Below are positions 7,130 to 15,167 of a stretch of DNA of 17,015 nt, one piece after another (position 1 is the first letter of the stretch; each line of letters begins with the position of its first letter). Origin of the DNA: an uncultured Thomasclavelia sp. (GTDB taxonomy: Bacteria > Bacillota_I > Bacilli_A > Erysipelotrichales > Coprobacillaceae); NCBI GenBank assembly GCA_910588165.1, contig CAJUOR010000013.1, positions 18,394 to 35,408 of the forward strand, written 5' to 3'. The notes under the pieces were generated by a model that made no database searches, was not told the DNA's origin, and worked only from the letters and a program-made list of their open reading frames with translations. Both the position numbers and the translations under genes were made by a program.

Positions 7130-7169
7130 AGATGTGAATTGAAATTTTAATGAAGGTAGGAGAGTTCTG

Positions 7170-8693
7170 ATGGCAAAAAATCAAAGAGGCATAGGCATTG
7201 TCATGTCTTATGTTTCCGTAGGAATCGGATTTTTGACAACATTGATATATACACCACTCATCAATAGAACCTTAGGTATGGAGGCTTATGGAGCATATGC
7301 TTGGGCTTTGTCTATTATTCAATACTTAAGTCTATTACAGATGGGACTATATGCAACTTTTACGCGCTTTTATTCACGCTTAAAAGAAAGAGGAGATAAA
7401 AAAGGCTTAGCTGAATTAAATGGTTTGTTTTTGTGTATCTATTTAATAATCGGTGTCATTGCCTTTTGTGCCGGTATGACTTTAATTAAAGCGATAGGCA
7501 CAGTCATTCCTATTCCACCTAATATCAGTGTTGATGAAGTTGATAAAATCAGAAGTCTGATGGTTTTGATGGTCATCAATTTAAGTATTGATTTTCCAAC
7601 TTATATTTTCTTATCCAATATCGTTGTCAGAGAGCAGTATTTCTTTGCCCGACTGATGAATATCGTTAAGCAAATTACCAGTCCGATGATTGGTATTCCC
7701 CTTTTATTGTTAGGCGTGGGAAGTGTTTCTTTAATTGTAGCGACACTTTGTGCAACAGTTATTTTTGAAATGATGGCTATATGGTTTTGTTTTAAGTTTA
7801 TTCGGATTAAATTTCGTTTCGCTAAACCTAAAATGGCTTTTCTAAAAGAAATCTTTACCTTTTCGTTTTTTATCTTTTTAAACTTGGTTGTCGATCAGAT
7901 TAACTGGAGTATTGATAAAAATATTTTAGGACTTTATGCCGATACGATTCAAGTAGGGATTTATACGAACGCCGATCAGTTGAGTCAGTATTTCTTCTCA
8001 TTTGCCTCAACAATTTCAGATGTTTTTACCCCAAAGGTCCATCGCATTGTGGCTGCGGGAAAGCCTGATACCAATAAAGAATTAACTAAATTATTTACGC
8101 AAGTCGGAAGATTGCAGTTTATGCTTTTAAGTCTTATCACGATTGGCTTTATTGCGGTAGGACAACCGTTTGTAACTTATTATGCTCAAGGCTATATTGA
8201 AGTTTATTATATTGCGATTATTTTATTCTTTGCATCATTTGTTTCAGGGATTCAATACTTAAGTTTAGGTATTCTTCAAGCTAAAAATATGCATAAGTTT
8301 AAAGCTGTCTTCAATTTTATCGTTGTATTTTTAAATATGGCTATATCCATTCCTTTATGTATGAAATTTCAAGCTGTCGGCGCAGCTATCGGAACCTTGA
8401 TTAGTAACTTGTTTATTAACGGCATCGTGATTAACTGGTATTATGCGACACGAACAGGTTTAAATATGCGTTACTTCTGGCGAAATATTATCAGGTTATC
8501 AAGGGGCTTAATTTTCCCAATCATGATGATGTTTGGTATTTTGTTTGGACTTCGTCCGGATAACTTTACGAAAATGATTATCGGTGGTCTTTTGATTTTA
8601 ATTACTTATGCGGTTAGTATGTTGAAATGGGGCTTAAACCGTCATGAAAAACAAGCCGTATTTAGAACTCTTTCAAAACTGATGAGAAGATAG
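7170..8693 (+). CDS. polysaccharide/oligosaccharide flippase (MOP superfamily)
   Basis: This is an integral membrane protein of the Wzx/RfbX-like polysaccharide export family, expected to flip undecaprenyl-linked glycans from the inner to the outer face of the membrane. The 507 residues form about 12-14 hydrophobic helices. The family-typical first helix pair (GFLTTLIYTPLINRTLG, then EAYGAYAWALSI) is at about 20-50. INWSIDKNILGLY near 245-260 is the usual start of the second half, and a duplicated two-half layout fits MOP proteins. AGGAGAG (7158-7164) sets the start. No glycosyltransferase or other capsule gene lies nearby, so the substrate cannot be inferred. The next gene is ten bases away, so it likely heads a three-gene unit. 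MurJ is less likely from the sequence but not excluded. Confidence 0.85.
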   Translation: MAKNQRGIGIVMSYVSVGIGFLTTLIYTPLINRTLGMEAYGAYAWALSIIQYLSLLQMGLYATFTRFYSRLKERGDKKGLAELNGLFLCIYLIIGVIAFCAGMTLIKAIGTVIPIPPNISVDEVDKIRSLMVLMVINLSIDFPTYIFLSNIVVREQYFFARLMNIVKQITSPMIGIPLLLLGVGSVSLIVATLCATVIFEMMAIWFCFKFIRIKFRFAKPKMAFLKEIFTFSFFIFLNLVVDQINWSIDKNILGLYADTIQVGIYTNADQLSQYFFSFASTISDVFTPKVHRIVAAGKPDTNKELTKLFTQVGRLQFMLLSLITIGFIAVGQPFVTYYAQGYIEVYYIAIILFFASFVSGIQYLSLGILQAKNMHKFKAVFNFIVVFLNMAISIPLCMKFQAVGAAIGTLISNLFINGIVINWYYATRTGLNMRYFWRNIIRLSRGLIFPIMMMFGILFGLRPDNFTKMIIGGLLILITYAVSMLKWGLNRHEKQAVFRTLSKLMRR

Positions 8694-8703
8694 GAGATGC
8701 TTG

Positions 8704-9288
8704 ATGAAGTATTATGCAGTTAAAAAGGGACGTCAAGAGGGCATTTATACCTCTTGGGAGGAATGTCAGAAGCAAGTGAATGGTTTTCCTTCAGCCATTT
8801 ATAAAAGTTTTACTAGCTTGGAAGATGCTGAAAATTATTTAACTTCCAATCATGTGAAAGAAACAAGCGATGCGGATTGTGTGGCTTATGTTGATGGCAG
8901 TTATGATCATAGTATCTTAGCTTATGGGTCAGGGGTTGTGCTTTTTTATCAGCACCAAAAATATACCTTTAGTCAAATGAATAACGATCCTAATTTAGTG
9001 GAGATGCGAAATGTTGCAGGAGAAATAGAAGCGGCGATGTTAGCTATCGATTTTGCCTTGAAACACCACTGTCAGCACCTTGAAATATGTTATGACTATG
9101 CCGGCATTGAACACTGGTGTTTGGGGACATGGAAAGCAAATAAGGTTGGGACACAAGCTTATCAGCGTTATTGTCAAAAAGCTATGACATCATTGAAAAT
9201 CAGTTTCAAAAAAATTAAAAGCCATTCTAACCATGCCCTTAATGATGAAGCAGATGAGCTAGCTAAAAAGGCTTTGGGGTTGATTTGA
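8704..9288 (+). CDS. rnhA: ribonuclease HI with N-terminal hybrid-binding domain
   Basis: This enzyme cleaves the RNA strand of RNA-DNA hybrids, removing R-loops and primer remnants. Residues 1-45 form the caulimovirus viroplasmin-like hybrid-binding domain (YYAVKKGRQEGIYTSWEEC and FTSLEDAENYL). The catalytic domain follows from about residue 58. All four metal-binding acids are visible: D64 in YVDGSYD, E107 in AGEIEAA, D131 in YDYAGIE and D181 in LNDEADELA. I chose ATG 8704, seven bases after GGAG, over the in-frame TTG at 8701. It starts ten bases after the flippase stop and overlaps the next gene by one base, so translation of the trio is probably coupled. The length of 194 residues is ordinary for this two-domain form. 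Confidence 0.94.
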   Translation: MKYYAVKKGRQEGIYTSWEECQKQVNGFPSAIYKSFTSLEDAENYLTSNHVKETSDADCVAYVDGSYDHSILAYGSGVVLFYQHQKYTFSQMNNDPNLVEMRNVAGEIEAAMLAIDFALKHHCQHLEICYDYAGIEHWCLGTWKANKVGTQAYQRYCQKAMTSLKISFKKIKSHSNHALNDEADELAKKALGLI

Positions 9289-9773
9289 TGCGAGTTGTTC
9301 ATACTTTAGAACCTATTTATGATAAGGCATCTAAAATTCTAATTCTAGGTACTATGCCTTCGGTAAAATCAAGAGAGCAGGCTTTCTATTACGCTCACCC
9401 GCAAAATCGCTTTTGGAAGATTATGGCGCAGTTATTTGAATGTTCATTAGAAACAAAGGAAGAAAAAACAGCTTTTTGCCACCAATATCACATTGCCCTT
9501 TATGACGTCTTGGAAAGTTGCGATATTCAAGGGTCAAGTGACAGTAGTATTAAAAATGCGAAGCCAAATGACTTGCGTGAGATTCTACAAAATAGTCAAA
9601 TTGAGATGATTTTTACGACGGGAAAGAAAGCGTACAGTTTATATCAAAAATATCAAGAGAAGCAAACCGGAATAGTGGCAATCTGTTTAGCTTCACCTAG
9701 TCCTGCTAATGCGAGTAAGAAGCTAAAGGATTTGGTTGAAGATTATCAAGTGATTTTGAAATATACAGCATAA
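9288..9773 (+). CDS. hypoxanthine-DNA glycosylase (UDG superfamily family 6)
   Basis: This is probably a DNA-deoxyinosine glycosylase of the uracil-DNA glycosylase fold, removing hypoxanthine arising from adenine deamination to begin base excision repair. The family block ILILGTMPSVKSREQAFYYAHPQNRFW (17-43) is spread over two visible pieces: GTMPSVKSRE (21-30) and YAHPQNRFW (35-43), with N40 the likely catalytic Asn. A second block, LASPSPANAS, lies near residue 137. The 161 residues fit a single domain. The start ATG at 9288 overlaps the RNase HI stop as TGATG; an in-frame TTG at 9285 is less likely. Pairing with RNase HI suggests a shared nucleic-acid-maintenance unit, though the family may also act on other deaminated bases. 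A strong terminator follows at once. Confidence 0.85.
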   Translation: MRVVHTLEPIYDKASKILILGTMPSVKSREQAFYYAHPQNRFWKIMAQLFECSLETKEEKTAFCHQYHIALYDVLESCDIQGSSDSSIKNAKPNDLREILQNSQIEMIFTTGKKAYSLYQKYQEKQTGIVAICLASPSPANASKKLKDLVEDYQVILKYTA

Positions 9774-9803
9774 AAAATCTATGAGAGTGTTCATAGATTT
9801 TTT
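9772..9803. terminator. strong bidirectional terminator between convergent genes
   Basis: AAAAAATCTATGA (9772-9784) pairs perfectly, 13 pairs, with TCATAGATTTTTT (9791-9803) around GAGTGT. The T run serves the plus-strand glycosylase operon; the A run becomes a T run for the minus-strand penicillin-binding protein, which ends at 9897. The stem begins inside the glycosylase stop codon. The 9804-9896 gap holds nothing else I can name. Confidence 0.92.
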
Positions 9804-9896
9804 TAATGATAATATAATGTATTGATTAGATGTGTAAAGATAAAACGCACCATTATCGATAAGCAATTGATGTTTAAACGTCAGATTGAGAGCTTT

Positions 9897-11807
9897 TTAG
9901 ATGACTTCTCTTTTAGATTTAGTTGGTTTTGAAGGCTGATAGAACCAATAAACACTGCCATTAAAAGCAGGATTTCCGGTTAATGGATCAATTGGTATCT
10001 GAACGATGTTTTTACTAGGCTTATACCACTCTACTTGTTGCTCTTGGTTGATGTGTGTAGCGATTTCTTTAAAGATATTGCGACTATGATATTTATAAGT
10101 ATTATCTAGTGGTTCATTTTCATCAAAACCTACCCAAATTGCAATGACAGCTTGAGGATTGTAAGCGACGGTCCAGCTGTCCCAATCGGACGTTCCGGTT
10201 TTAGCAGCATAAGTTGTATCGGTTTTGTAATTCAACATAGTCGGCGATAAAACATCATCTAGTTTTTCGTCAAAGGAAGAAGTTAATAATTGGTTTAAAA
10301 CCAGACAAATATCTTCATCTAAAACTTGTTTTGATTTAATTTGATGCTGATAGAGGACTTTACCGTTTTGGTCTTCAATTCTCTCAATACAGTAATCATC
10401 ATAATACTGACCTAAACTAGCTAGACAGTTATACATATTAGCGAGCTTTAAGGGACTGGTTTCAACACAGCCTAAAGCTAAAGACGGGATAGCGGTAGCA
10501 TTATCATAGCCAAACGTTTTTAAACGGTTGGAAAGGGTATTTTCACCTAAAAACAAATGGGTTTTAACGGCATAGATATTATCCGAGGTAGCAATCGCAT
10601 CTAGCATAGTGATTTCCTTATTGGCATATAAATCATTATAATTGGTGGGGGCGTATAGTTCGTCATTAGAAAGACGGAAGGTTGTTTTTTCACTGACAAA
10701 TTTTGTTGCGGGATTAAAGCCATTTGCCAAAGCATCATAATAGAGAATCGGTTTTACCGTCGATGCCATTTGTCTTTCAGCCATGGTGGCACGGTTGTAT
10801 TGACTGGCACTATAATCTTTACCTCCTGCCAAGGCTAATAAAGCGCCACTGTTTGGTTCTATAATAACCACAGCTGTTTGAGCTTTCTCATCTTCTTTAA
10901 ATGTTTGGCTAATACTTTGAGAAACGGCTTGTTGTGTTTTGGTATCTAAAGTGGTATAGACTTTTAAACCGTTTTTAAGACAGTCATTTTCATCAAAGCC
11001 TAATGAAGCTAATTCTTCAATCACTGCATCTTTAAAGTATCCAAGTGTCTGATTATGGTTTTCGTTTTGATTAAGCTTTAACGAAATGGGTAGACTAGAG
11101 GTTCGGGTATGTTCTTTTTTTGAGATATGCTGATTTTGATACATCGCATCTAAAACAAGTTTTTGTCTTTCTTTCACTAAATCAGGATTTCTAATGGGAG
11201 AATAAAGCTCCGGTCCATTGATCATGCCGGCTAAAATACTAGCCTCATTTAAGTCCAGATTTTTGGCGTCTTTACTAAAAAAATATTGCGCTGCATTTTG
11301 TACACCATAAATCCCGGCACCAAAATAAACAGTATTGATATAACCCTCTAAAATTTCCTCTTTACTGTAATGGGTTTCTATTTGCATCGTCAACCACGTT
11401 TCTTTAAGTTTTCTTTCCCATGTCTTATCATTGGTTAAAAAAAGGTTTTTAACATACTGCATCGAGATAGTGCTTGCACCTTGGGTAATTTCTCCTGCTT
11501 TAAGATTAGAGATAGCGGCACGCATAATACCGATGGGATCAAAGCCTTGGTGGTAATAGAAATATTTATCCTCAATATCAATGATGGCATGAAGGAAATC
11601 TTCGTTGACCTCATCTAAAGACACCCATTCACCGCTTTTTTCATTGACGGAAGCATAAAAAAGCTTGTCTTGATTGTCGTAAAGCTCTAAAGAATAATTC
11701 TTGCCTATCTCAGGTTTACCGGAAAGAAAAGCCCCAATGTAAAGCAAGATGATTAAACCGATACCTGATAAAAAGGCAAATCCTGTCATTTTTAAGATTT
11801 TTTTCAC
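9897..11807 (-). CDS. class A penicillin-binding protein (transglycosylase/transpeptidase)
   Basis: This bifunctional cell-wall synthase polymerises lipid II glycan strands and cross-links the peptides. A short cytoplasmic end and one membrane helix (about 6-28) anchor it. The GT51 domain has the catalytic E79 in IEDKYFYYHQGFD, then the GASTISMQYVKNL block and KEEILEGYINTVYFG. The transpeptidase domain has all three active-site motifs: S349-T-V-K352, S408-D-N410 and K536-T-G538. At 636 residues it is shorter than many PBP1a proteins and lacks a long disordered or fibronectin-like tail. The start codon is GTG at 11807, with GAGGTG eight bases upstream. It is the only minus-strand gene here and is transcribed divergently from ywiB. 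I cannot assign it to PbpF, PBP1a or PBP2a. Confidence 0.95.
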   Translation of the reverse strand: MKKILKMTGFAFLSGIGLIILLYIGAFLSGKPEIGKNYSLELYDNQDKLFYASVNEKSGEWVSLDEVNEDFLHAIIDIEDKYFYYHQGFDPIGIMRAAISNLKAGEITQGASTISMQYVKNLFLTNDKTWERKLKETWLTMQIETHYSKEEILEGYINTVYFGAGIYGVQNAAQYFFSKDAKNLDLNEASILAGMINGPELYSPIRNPDLVKERQKLVLDAMYQNQHISKKEHTRTSSLPISLKLNQNENHNQTLGYFKDAVIEELASLGFDENDCLKNGLKVYTTLDTKTQQAVSQSISQTFKEDEKAQTAVVIIEPNSGALLALAGGKDYSASQYNRATMAERQMASTVKPILYYDALANGFNPATKFVSEKTTFRLSNDELYAPTNYNDLYANKEITMLDAIATSDNIYAVKTHLFLGENTLSNRLKTFGYDNATAIPSLALGCVETSPLKLANMYNCLASLGQYYDDYCIERIEDQNGKVLYQHQIKSKQVLDEDICLVLNQLLTSSFDEKLDDVLSPTMLNYKTDTTYAAKTGTSDWDSWTVAYNPQAVIAIWVGFDENEPLDNTYKYHSRNIFKEIATHINQEQQVEWYKPSKNIVQIPIDPLTGNPAFNGSVYWFYQPSKPTKSKREVI

Positions 11808-11844
11808 GAAACATACACCTCAAACTATACTTTTGACATGATTT

Positions 11845-11853
11845 TGATATAAT
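11845..11853 (+). promoter_or_regulatory. extended -10 promoter of ywiB
   Basis: TGATATAAT is a full extended -10 element (TG 11845-11846, TATAAT 11848-11853). Transcription would start near 11860, at or just before GGTGA (11861-11865), leaving a leader of about ten bases. TTGACA at 11833-11838 is only nine bases from the -10 and so cannot act as its -35. The divergent pbp promoter must lie in this same 62-base gap; I see no confident match for it. Confidence 0.6.
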
Positions 11854-11869
11854 ATACTTCGGTGATAAT

Positions 11870-12262
11870 ATGAAAGAAATGGTAAAAATACGCTATCAAT
11901 CAGTTATTAGTCATGAATCGGAAAAAATCAAAGATCATTGTGAAGTTGAAGCTGAACATTCCTACACTTTGACAAAGGAAGTCTGGTCATTTATTCACCC
12001 GACACATGGCGAAATTGAAATTGTGATTTGCGGTGATGATGTTAGTTTGACATATGGGATTTCGACGATGAAGCTGCGTTTAAATCAAAGTGTTGATGTT
12101 TCTTATGCGACGCTTTACGGTACTTTGCACATGACAAGTTTTTTAAAAAAATGTATTGTTCAAAAGGATAAATTATCTATTGTCTATGAGCTTTATGATA
12201 GGCAAGCTTTGATTTCTAAAAGCTATCTGAATATAACGCCGATAAATGCGTCTATATCGTAA
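11870..12262 (+). CDS. ywiB: YwiB-type DUF1934 beta-barrel protein
   Basis: This is a small cytosolic protein of the YwiB/DUF1934 family, thought to fold as a calycin-like beta barrel; its biochemical role is unknown to me. The 130 residues are mostly alternating hydrophobic-polar beta strands, with no signal peptide or membrane helix. Features in line with the family include the HPTHGEIEIVICGDDVSLTYG region (about 44-66), an acidic early strand, and a positive strand near KKCIVQKDKLSIVYEL. The start at 11870 follows GGTGA by only four bases; ATG 11879 is possible. The gene stands 71 bases before argS, and DUF1934 genes next to argS recur in Bacillota, which supports the name. Confidence 0.8.
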   Translation: MKEMVKIRYQSVISHESEKIKDHCEVEAEHSYTLTKEVWSFIHPTHGEIEIVICGDDVSLTYGISTMKLRLNQSVDVSYATLYGTLHMTSFLKKCIVQKDKLSIVYELYDRQALISKSYLNITPINASIS

Positions 12263-12275
12263 AATTTTACTTTTT

Positions 12276-12304
12276 TTTACTTTCGATTTATGGTATGGTA
12301 TATA
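12276..12304 (+). promoter_or_regulatory. candidate argS promoter
   Basis: TTTACT (12276-12281) and TATATA (12299-12304) are 17 bases apart, and TGG directly before the latter makes an extended -10. Transcription would start near 12311, 23 bases before the ATG. There is no room for a T-box leader, so tRNA-sensing attenuation of argS is not seen here. Confidence 0.5.
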
Positions 12305-12333
12305 TGTTTATAAATGAATGAAGGAGGTTTAAT

Positions 12334-13995
12334 ATGTCGGTAAATAAAATTGAAATGACATTAAAACAAACCTTAGTCGATGCGGTTGTCAAAGGCGGCT
12401 TAAAAGACGAGGTTGATATAACAAAAGTTGTTATTGAGATTCCTAAAGATACAAAAAACGGGGATTATTCAAGTAATATTGCAATGCAGTTAACTAGGGA
12501 ATTACGTCAAAATCCACGTATGATTGCAACAGTGATTATTGAAAATTTAGATTTAGAAGCGGGAAATATCGAACGTGTTGAAATTGCCGGACCCGGCTTT
12601 ATCAATTTCTTTATGAAAGGTGACGCCTTGACTTCTGTCATCACAGAGGTTTTAAACGAAAAAGAGCATTATGGACACAGCCAATATGGTCAAGGCGAGA
12701 AATTCGATATTGAGTTTGTTTCGGCTAATCCAACCGGTGATTTACATTTAGGGCATGCACGTTGTGCGGCTTTAGGCGATAGTATTTGTCGTATTATGCA
12801 AGCAGCGGGTTATGATGTTACAAGAGAGTATTATATCAATGATGCCGGTAAACAAATTGATAATTTAGCATATTCTTTAAAAGCGAGATACCATCAGGCA
12901 TTCGGTATCGAACAAGCCTTACCTGAAGATGGTTATTACGGTAAAGATGTTAAGGAAATCGCTCAAAAGATTAAAGAAGAAGTCGGCGATCGTTACTTAA
13001 ATGATAATAGCGATGAAGCCTATCAATTCTTTAGAAATATCGGTGTAGAAAAAGAGTTAGATAAGTTGAAAGAAGTTTTAGAAGATTTCGGTGTTCATTT
13101 TAATGTTTGGTTCTCAGAAACAACCTTGTATCGTGAAAATAAGATTGAACCGACATTGCAACGTTTAAAAGACGGGGGCTATACTTATGAACAAGATGAT
13201 GCTTTATGGTTAAAAACGACCGAATTCGGCGATGATAAAGATCGTGTTTTAATTAAGAGCGATGGTTCTTATACATACTTAACACCTGATATTAGCTATC
13301 ATTTAAACAAGTTCGATCGTGGTTATGATAAATTAGTTGATTTATTAGGAGCTGACCACCATGGTTATATTGCACGTATGAAAGCGGCCATTCAGGCTTT
13401 AGGTTATAATGCGGAACAATTAAACATTGATATTATTCAAATGGTGCGTTTAGTCCGTGACGGTCAAGAAGTTAAAATGTCAAAGCGTACCGGTAATGCG
13501 GTTACCATTCGTGATTTGATAGATGATATCGGAGTAGATGCGACACGTTATTTCTTCGCATCGAAAGCCGGCAGTTCAATGTTTGACTTTGATTTAGATT
13601 TAGCAGCCAGCAAATCGAATGATAACCCTGTATATTATGCCCAATATGCTCATGCAAGAATGTGCTCGATTGAAGCTTTAGCTAACAAGGCAGGTATTGA
13701 AACAGCCAATCATTTTGAAAAAGTTGTTAGTCCTAAAGAAATCGAATTACTAAAACATATCAATGAGTTCAGAAATGTTATTATTGATGGGGCAACACAG
13801 CGAGCACCTCATAAAATTGCAACTTATATTCAACGATTAGCTACTTTATTCCATAGTTTCTATAATGAATGCAAAGTAGTTGATGAAAATGATAAGGACT
13901 TAAGCAGTCAGCGTTTAGCCTTAGTTGCCGCAACTAAGATTACTTTAAGAAACGCATTAGATTTAATCGGTGTATCAGCACCTGAAAAGATGTAG
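12334..13995 (+). CDS. argS: arginyl-tRNA synthetase
   Basis: This cytosolic class I synthetase charges tRNA-Arg with arginine. The 553 residues match the usual Bacillota length. The N-terminal tRNA-recognition domain covers about 1-110. The catalytic domain begins with FVSANPTGDLHLGHAR, the HIGH motif being H138-L-G-H141. K381-M-S-K384 is the second signature. The C-terminal anticodon-binding domain ends in the characteristic GVSAPEKM. A strong AGGAGG (12322-12327) lies six bases before the ATG. The rpoE ribosome site overlaps this gene's stop codon, so argS and rpoE are almost certainly co-transcribed. Confidence 0.98.
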   Translation: MSVNKIEMTLKQTLVDAVVKGGLKDEVDITKVVIEIPKDTKNGDYSSNIAMQLTRELRQNPRMIATVIIENLDLEAGNIERVEIAGPGFINFFMKGDALTSVITEVLNEKEHYGHSQYGQGEKFDIEFVSANPTGDLHLGHARCAALGDSICRIMQAAGYDVTREYYINDAGKQIDNLAYSLKARYHQAFGIEQALPEDGYYGKDVKEIAQKIKEEVGDRYLNDNSDEAYQFFRNIGVEKELDKLKEVLEDFGVHFNVWFSETTLYRENKIEPTLQRLKDGGYTYEQDDALWLKTTEFGDDKDRVLIKSDGSYTYLTPDISYHLNKFDRGYDKLVDLLGADHHGYIARMKAAIQALGYNAEQLNIDIIQMVRLVRDGQEVKMSKRTGNAVTIRDLIDDIGVDATRYFFASKAGSSMFDFDLDLAASKSNDNPVYYAQYAHARMCSIEALANKAGIETANHFEKVVSPKEIELLKHINEFRNVIIDGATQRAPHKIATYIQRLATLFHSFYNECKVVDENDKDLSSQRLALVAATKITLRNALDLIGVSAPEKM

Positions 13996-14006
13996 GAGGA
14001 AAAATT

Positions 14007-14378
14007 ATGGATATGTCACAAATGTCAATGGTAGATGTTGCTTTTGAATTGATGAAGAAAAAGAGAAAAGAAGTTGAATTTGCAAAATTATTTACTGAAG
14101 TAAGTGAAATCAAAGGTTTTACACCTGAAGAAGCAGATGAAAGAGAATCTTTATTCTATACAAACATTACAATGGACGGACGTTTTATTACTCTAGGTGA
14201 AAATCGTTGGGATTTACGTGAACGTCATAAGTTTGAAAATGTGCATATTGATATGAACGATATTTATGCAGATTATCAAGATGATGAAGAAAACTCAAGT
14301 GAAGAGGATTTAGATGAAGAGATAGAAGAAGAGGAAGATGAAGGTATCGCTTCGGAAGATTCTTACGACGATGAATAA
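14007..14378 (+). CDS. rpoE: RNA polymerase delta subunit
   Basis: This accessory subunit of Gram-positive RNA polymerase lowers non-specific DNA binding, aids recycling and, in Bacillus, sensitises promoters to initiating-NTP levels. Residues about 5-75 form the HARE-HTH domain (MVDVAFELMKKKRKEVEF onward, with GRFITLGENRWDLRE). From about 84 to the end the protein is nearly all Asp and Glu with a few Ser, the family's disordered acidic tail. At 123 residues it is shorter than the Bacillus subtilis protein (173), mostly in the tail. AGGAGG (13994-13999) overlaps the argS stop and lies seven bases before the ATG. A terminator follows. The symbol here means delta, not the sigma-E of Proteobacteria. 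Confidence 0.93.
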   Translation: MDMSQMSMVDVAFELMKKKRKEVEFAKLFTEVSEIKGFTPEEADERESLFYTNITMDGRFITLGENRWDLRERHKFENVHIDMNDIYADYQDDEENSSEEDLDEEIEEEEDEGIASEDSYDDE

Positions 14379-14391
14379 AATATGATAATAG

Positions 14392-14422
14392 GCTTGTTTT
14401 CCTATCAGGAAGCAAGCTTTTT
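14392..14422 (+). terminator. argS-rpoE terminator
   Basis: GCTTGTTTTCC (14392-14402) pairs with GGAAGCAAGC (14408-14417) around TATCA, with one bulged T and one G-U. A TTTTT run follows, then more T-rich sequence. It closes the unit before the two-component operon. Confidence 0.85.
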
Positions 14423-14460
14423 ATTTTTGCAATTTTTTTGCATCGAGAGGATTGAAAATG

Positions 14461-14469
14461 TGATAGAAT
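14461..14469 (+). promoter_or_regulatory. extended -10 promoter of the two-component operon
   Basis: TGATAGAAT is an extended -10 (TG 14461-14462, TAGAAT 14464-14469) with no good -35 at normal spacing. Transcription would start near 14476, just before GAGGTGAG (14479-14486), giving a leader of about 14 bases. Confidence 0.55.
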
Positions 14470-14489
14470 GGATATTGTGAGGTGAGCGT

Positions 14490-15167
14490 ATGGTTAAAAT
14501 ATTGATTGTAGAAGATGACAAGCATATTGCCAAGATGATTGAAACAACATTGATGATGGGAAATTACACAAGTGAGCTATGTCCTGATGGAGCACAGGCA
14601 GTTGAAATGATTCAAAAGAATCATTATGATTTGATTTTATTAGATGTGATGTTACCTCATCTTGATGGGTTTGAAGTGTTAACGCAAATACAAGATGAAC
14701 ATATTCCGGTTATCTTTTTAACAGCACTTCAAGAGGTGACGGATAAGGTTAAAGGTTTAAGATTAGGGGCAGAAGATTATATTGTTAAGCCCTTTGAGTG
14801 TTTAGAATTACTAGCTCGAATTGAAGTTGTTTTAAGGCGTGTTAATAAAACAAAGCAAATCTATTGTTTTGAACATATTGAGTTAAATGTCAATCAACAT
14901 ATCGTTACAAGTCATGGAAAAAATATTGATTTAACCCCTAAAGAATTTGAGGTTTTGCTTTATTTTTTACAAAATGTAGATATTGCGATTACGAAAGAAC
15001 GTCTGTTAGCTCAAATATGGGGATATGATTTTATTGGAGAAAGTCGAACTTTCGATATTCATGTTCAACAAGTGAGAAGAAAATTAGGGTTACAAAAGCA
15101 GTTGATTACAATTCCTAAGTTAGGATATCGCTTAGAAGGAAACGCATCAAATGAAACTAAAGGTTAA
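14490..15167 (+). CDS. OmpR/PhoB-family response regulator
   Basis: This is a DNA-binding response regulator, activated by its partner kinase encoded next. The receiver domain (1 to about 115) has the acidic pocket E8-D9-D10, phospho-acceptor D52 in LLDVMLP, T78 and K100 in IVKPFE. The C-terminal winged-helix domain (about 128-220) shows LTPKEFEVLLYFLQN, RLLAQIWGYDF and TFDIHVQQVRRKLG. At 225 residues it is a standard two-domain form. GAGGTGAG sits before ATG 14490. Its last 17 bases overlap the kinase gene, indicating translational coupling. Target genes cannot be inferred; the PBP and flippase are merely nearby. Confidence 0.95.
   Translation: MVKILIVEDDKHIAKMIETTLMMGNYTSELCPDGAQAVEMIQKNHYDLILLDVMLPHLDGFEVLTQIQDEHIPVIFLTALQEVTDKVKGLRLGAEDYIVKPFECLELLARIEVVLRRVNKTKQIYCFEHIELNVNQHIVTSHGKNIDLTPKEFEVLLYFLQNVDIAITKERLLAQIWGYDFIGESRTFDIHVQQVRRKLGLQKQLITIPKLGYRLEGNASNETKG

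Larger units (their letters stand above)
6669..7169. other. 501-base intergenic region with clustered terminators
   Basis: No convincing protein gene of normal size is present. The stretch holds three further hairpin-plus-T-run structures on the plus strand (6777-6822, 6930-6954, 7063-7089), each preceded by promoter-like or structured sequence. A promoter for the flippase follows at 7101-7129. Repeated terminators with little between them suggest short non-coding transcripts, listed separately. Confidence 0.6.

Noticed and set aside
9853..9862. Ten-base palindrome TTATCGATAA between convergent genes
   Set aside because: Isolated, short, and in a place where an operator would have no promoter to control; likely chance.
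11833..11838. Perfect TTGACA upstream of ywiB
   Set aside because: Only nine bases from the TATAAT, and no -10 lies 16-18 bases downstream; the extended -10 explains the promoter better.
12263..12333. T-box or other riboswitch before argS
   Set aside because: The gap is only 71 bases with no specifier stem, T-box sequence or terminator; there is no room for one.
14188..14415. Minus-strand open frame opposite rpoE
   Set aside because: Its leucine- and histidine-rich product is the antisense of the Asp/Glu-rich delta tail.
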